Assembly: GCF_000758165.1 (NCBI RefSeq)
Contig: NZ_JNUP01000048.1
Location: forward strand, 48,905-112,904
Direction of reading: 5' to 3'
Length of the DNA: 64,000 nucleotides
Source of the DNA: Spirochaeta lutea
GTDB lineage: Bacteria; Spirochaetota; Spirochaetia; DSM-27196; Salinispiraceae
Numbering within the stretch: position 1 is the stretch's first letter; each line of letters starts with the position of its first letter. Below the pieces are notes generated by a model, which searched no databases, was not told the DNA's origin, and was given only the letters and a program-made list of their open reading frames with translations. The position numbers and the translations under genes are program-made. Shown here in pieces: positions 35,014 to 43,770 of this stretch.

Positions 35014-37240
35014 CAACACCGCCCTGGTCAGCGAAGGTAGAGAGCCGGTCCCAATACCAGCGCACTAGAGGTGCGGACGGCAGATGGGGCTCTAGAATCC
35101 GCCAAACCGCTTCAAGCTCTCTGACTCCCCTGCCGAACTCCCGGCGGTCGAAACAGCTGGCAGCCCCCCTCAGCCGGGCTCCAACCTGGCGGGCGGTGGT
35201 TTGAGCATCCTTCCGATGGAAAACGGTTTTTCTAATCAACCCCGAGGCAAGCCGCTCTACGCCACCGGTCAAACGGTAGATCATCTGAACGTTCCGGGAG
35301 AACTCTCCAGTCATATAATGGTAGATCTCACCCGGAACACCGAAGAGGTCCCCCATGGCAATGGCAAGCTGCCGTCGGAGAATCCAGTTGGAAGTACCGT
35401 GCATCAGTTGGAAAATCTCCTCCGCCGCGGGTTCAAGTCCCATTCTGGCAGCCGCCTCGGCGCTGCTAATCCGCACCCGAAGACTATGCCCCTCCCGCAG
35501 GCTGCGGAGAATGGGCTCGGATCCCTCTTCTACCCGGATCTTCCCCAGGGCCCAGGCTGCCTCCACCTGCAGATCTTCTGATCTATCCTGGAGGCTGTCT
35601 ATGAGATAGGGCACCGCCGCAGCTGAGCCCATGGTGCCCAGAGCCCGGGCAATCATCGGCCGGGAGAGGGCATCGGGATCCTTGAGCCGGTTGATCAGCT
35701 CCTGCTCCGCCTCGGGGGTACCCAACCTCGCCAGCGCCATGGCTGCAGCCTCCCGGACCACCGCATCCGGATCATCCAGCCTGATTACAATCTCCGAAAA
35801 ACTCAAGGTATGGGCTGCGCCTCGGACCTCCCGGAGAGCCCGCTCCACCGCCTCCGCCCGGGCCGGCCTGCTGAGCAACCCGATATTGGTAACCGCCCGG
35901 AAGATACCCGGATTCAGGATGGTAGACATAACAGTCCGCACGCTCTTGTCCTTGGGGGTAGCGATCCTCCCCATGTGGGTGAGGCTGAACAGAACCAGCA
36001 CGATCGACAGGGAAACCACTACCTGAAACGCCGTGGGCTCAAGCTGTCCGATGCGCAGGGGCTGTTCAGCGAGAAAATCGTACAACTGTCCACCAAGGAA
36101 GGGGCTGAGGGCGGCACTGACCCCGAAGGCAGTCCAGTACCAAGCCGAGTAGGCTGTGCGGTATTTTTCCGGCGACAGGGCCAGCATAAACTGGCTGATC
36201 CCCTCCCAGAACGCCGGTGCCAACAGCCCTCCGGCGAAGGCGATGCCCGGCAGCACCCAAACATAGTTATGGGAGTTAAGCACCAGATAGCCTACCCAGG
36301 AAAGAATGAACAATCCCCCGAGGATCACCACCGGCTTTTTACCCATCCGGTCCATGAGCATCCCCCAAAAGGGGGCCATGGCCACCCAGGTGGTCTGGCT
36401 AATTACGAAGGTAATTCCGAGCCATACCGTAGGGGCCCCGCCTCCCAGGGGGTCTGTCGTGAAGGGGGCAAGGAAGGGGGCGGCAAGGTTCATGGAAAAA
36501 AGGTACAGCCCCATAATCATGCAGAAATTGCGGAATTTCTTATCCCTGAGAGGCCGGAGGAACTCCCCGAGGGAGAATTTCTGGCTATCCACCACCTTCG
36601 GTTCGGGAATGAACCCGTGCAGCAGGATATCGATAACCCCGGCCACCCCGGCGATGGCGTACAGGATCCCGTATACCCAAAAAACCTGCTCCAGGTACAG
36701 GTCGATTACCAGTGTCGCAATGAAGAAGAAAACCAGGTTAACAACCTGGGTGATCGACGAGCGTTTCCCAAAAAAACTGGCCCGCTTTCCCTCGGGAATC
36801 AGGTCGGCCATCCAGCTCCACCACCCAGATCCGCTGGTATTCCCGAACACGGCAGCCAGAACCGAGGACAGAATCACCAGAACAATTCCGCCCTGGCGGC
36901 TGCCTCCCTGGGCTACCCAGAAGGCCCCCCCGGCTATGCCGAAGGCCATGAGGCGCTGAAGGAGGGTGGTAACCATGTAGAAGGGCTTACGGCGTCCGGA
37001 AAACCCCTTGATAATCCTGATAGAAACCAGGTTCAACACCGCTGCAAGGTTGATCAGTCCCACCATGAGCCCCAGCTGGGCAGAATTCGCTCCGAGATGG
37101 TTCTTCACAAACACCGTCAGGATCTGCTGGGGTGTACAGGTCACCAACCAGAGGATGCTCAAGGAACCTGCCAGAATGCTCATGGACATGGACCGGCTCA
37201 CGTGCTGTTGGGTTATGGGGTTATCCTGCCAATCCTGCAT
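34949..37240 (-). CDS. MFS transporter fused to C-terminal HEAT repeats
   Basis: A 763-aa protein. Residues about 20-430 form a 12-helix major facilitator domain. After about 430, soluble helical repeats follow with the HEAT/PBS-lyase pattern (DDPDAVVREAAAMALARLGT, DPDALSRPMIARALGTMGS, LQVEAAWALGKI), then a helical tail. Typical MFS proteins are about 400-450 aa. HEAT repeats suggest a cytosolic protein-binding module; the substrate is unknown. A near-ideal promoter ends 6 nt before the ATG and no ribosome site is seen, so translation is probably leaderless. Its 3' end overlaps the convergent ROK gene by 65 bp. Confidence 0.85.
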   Translation of the reverse strand: MQDWQDNPITQQHVSRSMSMSILAGSLSILWLVTCTPQQILTVFVKNHLGANSAQLGLMVGLINLAAVLNLVSIRIIKGFSGRRKPFYMVTTLLQRLMAFGIAGGAFWVAQGGSRQGGIVLVILSSVLAAVFGNTSGSGWWSWMADLIPEGKRASFFGKRSSITQVVNLVFFFIATLVIDLYLEQVFWVYGILYAIAGVAGVIDILLHGFIPEPKVVDSQKFSLGEFLRPLRDKKFRNFCMIMGLYLFSMNLAAPFLAPFTTDPLGGGAPTVWLGITFVISQTTWVAMAPFWGMLMDRMGKKPVVILGGLFILSWVGYLVLNSHNYVWVLPGIAFAGGLLAPAFWEGISQFMLALSPEKYRTAYSAWYWTAFGVSAALSPFLGGQLYDFLAEQPLRIGQLEPTAFQVVVSLSIVLVLFSLTHMGRIATPKDKSVRTVMSTILNPGIFRAVTNIGLLSRPARAEAVERALREVRGAAHTLSFSEIVIRLDDPDAVVREAAAMALARLGTPEAEQELINRLKDPDALSRPMIARALGTMGSAAAVPYLIDSLQDRSEDLQVEAAWALGKIRVEEGSEPILRSLREGHSLRVRISSAEAAARMGLEPAAEEIFQLMHGTSNWILRRQLAIAMGDLFGVPGEIYHYMTGEFSRNVQMIYRLTGGVERLASGLIRKTVFHRKDAQTTARQVGARLRGAASCFDRREFGRGVRELEAVWRILEPHLPSAPLVRWYWDRLSTFADQGGVATGQDFVLGLYGLYRLLRRGY

Positions 37241-37246
37241 AGGCGA

Positions 37247-37275
37247 AGATTAGAGGGACGCATCCCCTGTGTCAA
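37247..37275 (-). promoter_or_regulatory. Promoter of the MFS-HEAT gene, leaderless geometry
   Basis: On the minus strand TTGACA (37270-37275), a 17-bp spacer, and TAATCT (37247-37252) are followed by six bases and then the ATG at 37240. Transcription would begin at or next to the start codon. The -35 box lies 9 bp from the conserved part of MITE copy E. Confidence 0.8.
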
Positions 37276-37283
37276 CTAATATT

Positions 37284-37355
37284 GGGGAGCAACCTATAGG
37301 CCCACCCTTGGGGGTGTTGCCGGGGTGCGGTGGTACAGCCTTTTGCGTACTGTAT
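37284..37355 (-). repeat. MITE-like element, copy E (partial)
   Basis: In reverse complement, this 72-bp stretch aligns with the first part of copy B (57770-57841): the end CAGTACGCAAAAGGCTGTAC, then GCACCCCGGCAACACC, and CTATAGGTTGC. The opposite inverted end is not recognisable, so the element is truncated or decayed on the side towards the MFS promoter. Confidence 0.7.
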
Positions 37356-37360
37356 TCACC

Positions 37361-40300
37361 TTACTCCGCCAGCTCTCCTACACAGATCCGGTTCCGTCCA
37401 CCCTCCTTGGCCCGGTACAGGGCACTGTCCACGGCCTCGACCAGTACCCGGTAATCATTATCCTTGGGTACCATGGTTCCTACCCCGGCGCTCAGGGTCA
37501 CATAGGACCCCACATTGCTCTTGGGATGGGGAATCGCCCTTTCCCGCAGCAGGGCCTGAAGCCGCCGAGCCACGGTAAGGGCGCCATCCAAGTGGGTATT
37601 GGGCAGCACCAGCATGAACTCTTCACCCCCGATGCGGCACACCGAATCCCCTGGCCTGGCCGTTACTTCTTGGAGCAGCTTTGCAACCGTAATGAGTATT
37701 TCATCCCCCTTGGGATGCCCAAGGGTATCGTTGTACAGTTTGAAATAGTCCAGATCCACCTCAATGAGAGAAAGGTTGGAACCGGTACGGCGGCAGCGCT
37801 TCCACTCCGACTCAATGACATCCTGGTACATCCGCCGGTTTCCGACCCCCGTAAGGGAATCGTGGTAGGAGATGTAGTTCAGCTGCTCGTTGGCCTGTTC
37901 GAGCTTCGCCCGGGTTTCGGTAAGCTCCTCGATTTGGCTGTTTAGGGCCTTGGTTACCCGGATCTGAGTCACCCCGTAGCCCATGAGCAGCAGTCCGGCG
38001 CCATAGAGTAAAAAGGCCCACCAGGACAGGGCAGGATTCACCTCCACCTCCAGGATCAACTGAGGCTCGAGTTTATCAAGCGAGGAGGTCGTATCCCGGA
38101 CATCCACCACGTAAAAGGCGTAGGTACCCCCGGGCAGGTTTGTGTAGGTAACCTCCCGGCGCGACCCGGCCTCGATCCAATCCCGGTCAAAGCCTTGAAG
38201 CATGTACCGGTAGCGCAGTTGGCTTGGCGCGGTGAAATCCAGGGCGGAGTACTCGATCCGGAGATAGTTGCGGTCAAAGGGTACCTCCAGACGCTTCTCC
38301 TCCCGGTCATCCTCCCGGGGCCAGACCTTCTGGCTGTAGAGGTAGAGGTTTGTCAGTTTCACCCGGGGCACTTCCTCAGGTTTGCTAATCTGCCGGGGGT
38401 CCACCTTCGCCAAGCCGGATTGGGTACCGAAATACAGCATACCGTCCCGGGTTTCATCGCTAAAGGCCCCGGAAGCAAACTCATCGTTGGATAAACCCTG
38501 CTGGCGGCTGAATAAGCTCACCGCCCCGTCTCGGATACTCACCTGGGCAATACCACGGTTCGTACCGGCCCAGATATTACTTAAAACATCCTGGGTAATA
38601 CTCGTTACCGTATTACTCGGCAGCCCGTGCTCCTTGGTTATATGACGAACCACCTCTCCCTGGGGACTTATTATGGTGATTCCGCCCTCAGTGGTTCCGG
38701 CCCAAGTATTCCCCTGACGGTCTACCAGAAGGCTTCTCACCGAACCGCCGGCCAGGCCTTCCCGGGTTCCGTCGTAGGTGAACCGGGTAAACCGCTGCCT
38801 CTCGGGTTCAAAGAGATTCAGTCCCGAGTTTGTCGCAACCCAGATACTGTTCTGGGGATGCTCCTCCAGGGCGTATATTAGGTTATGGGAAAGACTATTC
38901 TCCCTGCTGGGATTATGGCGGTATTGAGCCACCGTCCCCGTTTCGGGACTCCATAAGGCCAGGCCCGAGGAATAGGTTCCAAGCCACAGCAGATCATCGG
39001 GCCCCTGGAGAATCGATAAAATAGTCTGATCCGGAAGATTTCCTCCCTGCTCCAGGGGGCTAAAAAAATCGAACTGTTCTGATTCCTCGTTGAACCGGTG
39101 CAACCCCAGGTTCGTCCCGACCCAAACGGTCTGGGAATCATCCTCATAGATAACCCTGATAATATCGTTCTGAATACGGTCGGCCCGTTGGGCAGCGCTG
39201 GTGGCAAATCGCCGAAAATCCCCCCCCTCTCGGGTCTGGAGATTGAGACCGCCGTTATAGGTTCCGATCCAGAGTCGACCCCGGCTGTCCCGGAGAATAC
39301 TGGTGACCGTCCCGGTACTCAGACTTCCCGGATCACCCGGGCTATGCACCATTTCCTGGAATGCCTTGGTCCGGGGATTGTATTTATTGATACCGTTGCC
39401 GTGGGTGCCGATCCAGATTATTCCGCCGGCATCCTGGAAAAGGGAATACACGATATCGTGGGCCAGGGCACCGGGGGTCCCGGGGTTGGGAACATAATGC
39501 TCCAAAGACCTGTCCTGAGAATCAAAAACGAATAGCCCGCCGCCCCAGGTACCGGCGAAGATCCTTCCGTCCCGGGTCTGCATAATCTTATAGACGAAAT
39601 TGTTTTTTTGTTCATCCCCAGGTCCGGCCAAAAAGGACTGCTCCCGGGTAACCCTGACTGTTCCGGGATCAAAAAAAGCCAGACCTGCCCCCCAGATGCC
39701 CAGCACAAGGCTACCGTCCCCAAGCTCTTCAATATCCATGACGTGGGGGCTTGATAGGGTACGTTCCGGCGCTAACCCCATAGCCGCCCCCCCGGCTGCC
39801 AATACAAATTGCCCGGCCTCCCGGTCCAGGCGGTAAAGCCCCGCATTTACGACCCCCACCCATAGATTGCCCTGGGTATCTTCAAATATATCCCGGATGG
39901 TCTCGGTGGCCAGAGGATCCTCCGGGGGGGATCCCTGGTCAGCAGCTGCGGTCCTGGACGGTGGAGCCGGAACAAAATCGGTCTCTCCCCGGGGCAGACG
40001 GTGCAGCCCCCCCAGGGTACCTACCCAGATATCATCCTGGGAGTCCCGGAGAATGCTTACGATGACATTGTTAGGTAAACTGGGATACCGGGTTACCTTC
40101 AGGGTGGTCAAGTCGATACTGTTCAGACCCTGGTAGGTGCCTACCCAGATTCTATTGTGGGCATCGTCCATGTAGAGGGTCTGTACCACATTTCCCGAGA
40201 GCGATTCGACATTGAAGGGTTCGTATTCAAAAAGTTCAAAGCGGTATCCGTCGTAGCGGTGCAAGCCGCTCTGGGTTCCAATCCACAAAAATCCATACGT

Positions 40301-40477
40301 ATCCTGGAGGATTCCGGATACCGAGGAGCTCGCCAGACCGTCCCGGCGGTCAATCTGATCAAAATACATGGTTTGAGAAAATCCCAGGGCTGCCAATAAC
40401 AGAAACCCCAGAATGCCGAACCTCCGGATGGATCCCCGGAGGCCGGCGGGGTTGCAAGGGTAATATTTTGTATTCAC
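37361..40477 (-). CDS. Membrane sensor: beta-propeller, Y_Y_Y domain and GGDEF diguanylate cyclase
   Basis: About 1038 aa from a GTG at 40477. A signal peptide (RRFGILGFLLLAALGFSQ) precedes many two-component-regulator propeller repeats of the form GxxWIGTxxGLxxY/F (for example GFLWIGTQSGLHRYDG), then a Y_Y_Y domain and one membrane helix (WWAFLLYGAGLLLMGYGV). A coiled coil and a GGDEF domain follow; the active loop reads GGEEF. It should make cyclic di-GMP in response to a periplasmic ligand. I prefer the GTG because a TTGCCT-16-TAATAC promoter ends 8 nt before it; an ATG at 40582 would overlap the divergent acyltransferase gene. Confidence 0.87.
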   Translation of the reverse strand: MNTKYYPCNPAGLRGSIRRFGILGFLLLAALGFSQTMYFDQIDRRDGLASSSVSGILQDTYGFLWIGTQSGLHRYDGYRFELFEYEPFNVESLSGNVVQTLYMDDAHNRIWVGTYQGLNSIDLTTLKVTRYPSLPNNVIVSILRDSQDDIWVGTLGGLHRLPRGETDFVPAPPSRTAAADQGSPPEDPLATETIRDIFEDTQGNLWVGVVNAGLYRLDREAGQFVLAAGGAAMGLAPERTLSSPHVMDIEELGDGSLVLGIWGAGLAFFDPGTVRVTREQSFLAGPGDEQKNNFVYKIMQTRDGRIFAGTWGGGLFVFDSQDRSLEHYVPNPGTPGALAHDIVYSLFQDAGGIIWIGTHGNGINKYNPRTKAFQEMVHSPGDPGSLSTGTVTSILRDSRGRLWIGTYNGGLNLQTREGGDFRRFATSAAQRADRIQNDIIRVIYEDDSQTVWVGTNLGLHRFNEESEQFDFFSPLEQGGNLPDQTILSILQGPDDLLWLGTYSSGLALWSPETGTVAQYRHNPSRENSLSHNLIYALEEHPQNSIWVATNSGLNLFEPERQRFTRFTYDGTREGLAGGSVRSLLVDRQGNTWAGTTEGGITIISPQGEVVRHITKEHGLPSNTVTSITQDVLSNIWAGTNRGIAQVSIRDGAVSLFSRQQGLSNDEFASGAFSDETRDGMLYFGTQSGLAKVDPRQISKPEEVPRVKLTNLYLYSQKVWPREDDREEKRLEVPFDRNYLRIEYSALDFTAPSQLRYRYMLQGFDRDWIEAGSRREVTYTNLPGGTYAFYVVDVRDTTSSLDKLEPQLILEVEVNPALSWWAFLLYGAGLLLMGYGVTQIRVTKALNSQIEELTETRAKLEQANEQLNYISYHDSLTGVGNRRMYQDVIESEWKRCRRTGSNLSLIEVDLDYFKLYNDTLGHPKGDEILITVAKLLQEVTARPGDSVCRIGGEEFMLVLPNTHLDGALTVARRLQALLRERAIPHPKSNVGSYVTLSAGVGTMVPKDNDYRVLVEAVDSALYRAKEGGRNRICVGELAE

Positions 40478-40485
40478 CCTAGAAA

Positions 40486-40513
40486 GTATTATGCATCCCC
40501 AGAGGCAAGGCAA
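40486..40513 (-). promoter_or_regulatory. Promoter of the propeller-GGDEF gene
   Basis: On the minus strand TTGCCT (40508-40513), a 16-bp spacer and TAATAC (40486-40491) end 8 nt before a GTG at 40477, consistent with a leaderless or nearly leaderless start. Confidence 0.6.
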
Positions 40514-40539
40514 CAGGGAATAGATAAGAATTGTTCTTC

Positions 40540-40568
40540 TTGCCAGTTCGGGCCCGAGCCCGTATAGT
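40540..40568 (+). promoter_or_regulatory. Promoter of the acyltransferase gene, leaderless geometry
   Basis: TTGCCA (40540-40545), a 17-bp spacer, and TATAGT (40563-40568) are followed by six bases and the GTG start at 40575, which would be at +1. Confidence 0.75.
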
Positions 40569-40574
40569 TGAGGG

Positions 40575-41822
40575 GTGAGCATTACAAACCGTTACCGCCT
40601 AGGATTGGACACCCGCCTCACCCTCTTTTTTTTGCGCCACAGCTTCCGCAGTATATTCCGATTACCGGTTACGGGAATCGAGAAGCTCCACGGTCTGAAA
40701 GGCTCATCCACCGGCCCGGTGGTGGTTTGCAATCATCTTGCCAACCTGGATCCCCTCTTTCTGGCCGCAGGATTCAACGAAGGAATCCGCTTTTTAGCCT
40801 CGGATTTGCTCTTCCGCAGGCCGGTGTTGGGCCGGATTCTGCGCTGGGCAGGGATGATCTCCAAACGCAAGTTTCATGCAGATCCCGGGGCCGTCCGCCT
40901 GCTCAAACAGGCTGTATCCCGGGGTGATTGGGTGGGATTTTTCCCCGAAGGCGAAGCCACCTGGGACGGACTTACCAAACCTCCCATCGCGGGAACGGGG
41001 AAGCTGCTGCAGTTCCTGAAAACCCCGGTCATCGTACTGCGGCTGCACGGGGCCTATTTCAGCCAGGGCCGCTGGGCCTACCCCAAAAAACTACGACCGG
41101 TCTCCATTGAGGTCTCGGATATCATCTCGCCCGCTGAACTTCGAAGCAGCTCCGGCCAGGAGATTGAGGATCGGGTGTTCCGCGGTATGGCCATCAATCC
41201 CTGGACCGATCCTGAAGACCGGGGATTGAGCCCGCCCCGGCTTTCCGGTATGGAATCCACCCTGGTGTTCTGTCCTGTGTGTGCCGGAGGCAAGACCCTG
41301 GTGTCCGGCCCAAGGGTCTTGCAGTGCACCAGCTGCGGGTCAAAGGCAGTCCTGACGGATCAGCAAACCCTCAGATGGCTGCCCGGGCGGGAGGCATGGA
41401 AATCACCCTACACCCCTTTGGAAGACCTTCCGGAACACATACCCCAATGGAACGCCCTCCAGGACCGATGGTTCCGGGATCAGGGACCGGGGGTGTTTGC
41501 CCGGATGAGTTGGAACTGTTATTTTGAGGAGCATGATCCCCGGAAGGGCAAACGGTTTTCTTTGGCAGCTGAGCTTCGGGGAAACGACCAGGGGGCCATG
41601 GTCATCCGTATTCGGGCCGGCGGGGATCGCCCGGAAGAGGTAAAAACATTTCCCCTCTCGGAACTCCAGGGCATCAATGTACAGATGGAAGAACGGCTGG
41701 AATTCCGGCACAACCGGCGGTTGTATGTTCTGCGCTTTGAACGGCCCTGGGGCGGCTACCCATGGTACCGTGCCCACGGCATCTGGTTCGGTCCCACAAA
41801 GCGGGAGTCCCCCCGGACATAG
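40575..41822 (+). CDS. PlsC-type acyltransferase with zinc-ribbon and C-terminal domain
   Basis: A 415-aa protein. Residues 1 to about 220 are a lysophospholipid-type acyltransferase: NHLANLDP holds the catalytic N-H-x4-D, and FPEGEATWDG is the glycerophosphate-binding block. Residues about 233-260 contain a zinc-ribbon pattern (CPVC ... CTSC), and about 265-415 form an unfamiliar domain rich in aromatic residues. It probably acylates a lysophosphatidate at the membrane. Family members usually end near 240 aa, so the tail is an addition. The GTG start at 40575 has an ideal promoter six bases upstream. It is followed after 18 bp by the symporter gene. Confidence 0.85.
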   Translation: MSITNRYRLGLDTRLTLFFLRHSFRSIFRLPVTGIEKLHGLKGSSTGPVVVCNHLANLDPLFLAAGFNEGIRFLASDLLFRRPVLGRILRWAGMISKRKFHADPGAVRLLKQAVSRGDWVGFFPEGEATWDGLTKPPIAGTGKLLQFLKTPVIVLRLHGAYFSQGRWAYPKKLRPVSIEVSDIISPAELRSSSGQEIEDRVFRGMAINPWTDPEDRGLSPPRLSGMESTLVFCPVCAGGKTLVSGPRVLQCTSCGSKAVLTDQQTLRWLPGREAWKSPYTPLEDLPEHIPQWNALQDRWFRDQGPGVFARMSWNCYFEEHDPRKGKRFSLAAELRGNDQGAMVIRIRAGGDRPEEVKTFPLSELQGINVQMEERLEFRHNRRLYVLRFERPWGGYPWYRAHGIWFGPTKRESPRT

Positions 41823-41840
41823 AAACAACAAGGAGCACCT

Positions 41841-43235
41841 ATGAGTGAAACCATGTCTGCCATGTGGCCCCCGGCCATCATGGATGCCATCATTTTAAGC
41901 GTTCTACTGTTAATCGGACATTTCTTAAAACGGAAGATTCCCTTGTTCAAGCGGTTTCTGCTTCCCAGCGCCATGATCGCCGGATTTCTGGGGCTCGCGG
42001 CCGGACCGGAGCTCCTGGGGATTGCCCCTTTGGATATCGAGCGCCTGGGAGTCTACGTATACCATCTGCTCTCGGTAGGGTTTATCGCCCTTACCCTGAA
42101 GGATCGGCCCATGACGGCATCCAGGCCGGTGGTCAAAACCGCCTTTTTCATCGTCAGCGTATACCTGATCCAGGGGATTATCGGCCTGGGACTCTCCCTC
42201 ATCCTCGCCGCAACCATCTTCCCCGACCTGTTCCCGGCCATCGGACTCATCCTTCCCCTGGGATTCGGTCAGGGACCGGGCCAGGCCTACAGCATCGGCC
42301 GGACCTGGGAAAACGCCGGGGTGCTCTTCGGCGGGGGAATCGGCCTGACCATGGCGACCATCGGGTTCCTCTGGGCTACCTTCGGCGGGGTGTTTTTAGC
42401 AAACCGCCTGCGCCACCGTTTTCCTCCCGCAGAGGTTACCCGGGGCCAGGAATCCGCCGCTGCGGAGATTACCGATAACGAGGCCGGCGAGCTGCCGCTG
42501 AGTAATATGATCGACGGGGGAACCCTGCAGCTCTTCCTCATCGGCTTGATCTACCTGGCGGTTTACGGCACCCTCCAGGGGTTATCAGCCCTTCTGGCGC
42601 CCCTGGGATCCCTGGGGCAGAATCTGGCTAATGTCCTATGGGGATTCCACTTTGTCTTCGGTACGATCTACGCCGTGGTGGTGAAGATTATTATGAACCG
42701 CCTGAAGCGGATCGGCCTGATGACCCATACCTACAATAACAACTATTTACTCTCACGGATCTCCGGTACGGCCTTCGATTTTATGGTAACCGCCGCGATA
42801 GCTGCGATCTCCATTGAGGTTCTCCAGGCGAACTGGGCTCCCATTCTCATTATTACAACCCTGGGCGGTCTTGCTACGGCCTGGTTCGCGCTTTGGGCGG
42901 CCCGAAGGGTGTTCAAAACCGATGTTCTGGAGTACACCCTGGGATTCTTCGGCACCTATACCGGCACCCTTTCTACGGGGATGGCGCTGCTGCGGACGGT
43001 GGACCCGGGGTTCCGGACCAGGGTAGCCGATAGTTTGGTGTTGGGCGGGGGCTTGGCGCTGTTTCTGGCCTTTCCCCTGCTTATTATCTTGAATATTCCC
43101 CTGGTGGGGTTTACCGAGGGGCGGCCGGAGCTGTACCTGTTAACCCTGGGGCTGCTGGTGGCATACCTTGCCCTGACGATATTCGGCTTAGTATTCACCC
43201 GAAAATCCCGGAGAGCCGGGGCATCGGGGGAGTAG
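41841..43235 (+). CDS. GltS-like sodium/glutamate symporter family protein
   Basis: The 464-aa membrane protein has about ten hydrophobic helices and the family's inverted repeats: LLPSAMIAGFLGL, GFGQGPGQAYSIGRTWE and GVLFGGGIGLTMATIGF in the first half, and GTYTGTLSTGMALLRTVDPG in the second. It most resembles sodium/glutamate symporters (GltS, about 400 aa) and probably moves a dicarboxylate or amino acid with sodium; the exact substrate is not fixed. AAGGAG lies before the ATG. It ends 4 bp from the convergent hisI stop, so there is no room for a terminator between them. Confidence 0.85.
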   Translation: MSETMSAMWPPAIMDAIILSVLLLIGHFLKRKIPLFKRFLLPSAMIAGFLGLAAGPELLGIAPLDIERLGVYVYHLLSVGFIALTLKDRPMTASRPVVKTAFFIVSVYLIQGIIGLGLSLILAATIFPDLFPAIGLILPLGFGQGPGQAYSIGRTWENAGVLFGGGIGLTMATIGFLWATFGGVFLANRLRHRFPPAEVTRGQESAAAEITDNEAGELPLSNMIDGGTLQLFLIGLIYLAVYGTLQGLSALLAPLGSLGQNLANVLWGFHFVFGTIYAVVVKIIMNRLKRIGLMTHTYNNNYLLSRISGTAFDFMVTAAIAAISIEVLQANWAPILIITTLGGLATAWFALWAARRVFKTDVLEYTLGFFGTYTGTLSTGMALLRTVDPGFRTRVADSLVLGGGLALFLAFPLLIILNIPLVGFTEGRPELYLLTLGLLVAYLALTIFGLVFTRKSRRAGASGE

Positions 43236-43239
43236 GGGG

Positions 43240-43770
43240 TTATTCCATGCCGGGTAGAATCTCCAGGGTGACAGCCCCCAGGGCAGCTACCCGGTCTCTA
43301 CCCGGGCTATCCTGACCCGGCTGGAGCTTGGGATCCTCTACCTCCGCCTTCGGCCCAGGGCTCCCTTCGGGTGCTCCGGTGCTCGGAGGCTGCACTCCGG
43401 CCCTAGGGGGAAGCACAACTCGGCGGTAAAAACAGCTCAACCGGGCCTGACCGGCGGCATTTTTTGTGTGACAGGCCCCGGCCCCGGCGGGCCGAACCCG
43501 GTATACCACTGCATCCTGGTCGCAATCCACCAGGATCTCTTCGATTTCAAGGAAATCCCCGGAGGTTTCGCCCTTAACCCAGAGGGTATTGCGGCTGGTG
43601 CTCCAAAACGCCGCCCTCCGGGTTTCCAGGGCCGTTGTCAACGCCTGGGCGTTCACCGAACCGATCATGAGGATCCGCCCGTCCCGGACATCCTGGGCTA
43701 TCGCCGGAATCATGCCCCCGCGCTTTTCGAACTGGGGCATAAATTCCAAGGTGTCTTCCAATGATTTCAT
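43240..43770 (-). CDS. hisI: Phosphoribosyl-AMP cyclohydrolase with long C-terminal tail
   Basis: In this 176-aa protein, residues 1 to about 115 are a complete HisI: FWSTSRNTLWVKGETSG, the metal-binding DCDQDAVVY and the CHT block. It performs the third step of histidine synthesis. The remaining roughly 60 residues are Pro/Gly-rich with no family match and look disordered. Its ATG overlaps the stop of the KamA-type gene by one base (TAATG), so the two are coupled. Other his genes are not in the window. Confidence 0.93.
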   Translation of the reverse strand: MKSLEDTLEFMPQFEKRGGMIPAIAQDVRDGRILMIGSVNAQALTTALETRRAAFWSTSRNTLWVKGETSGDFLEIEEILVDCDQDAVVYRVRPAGAGACHTKNAAGQARLSCFYRRVVLPPRAGVQPPSTGAPEGSPGPKAEVEDPKLQPGQDSPGRDRVAALGAVTLEILPGME

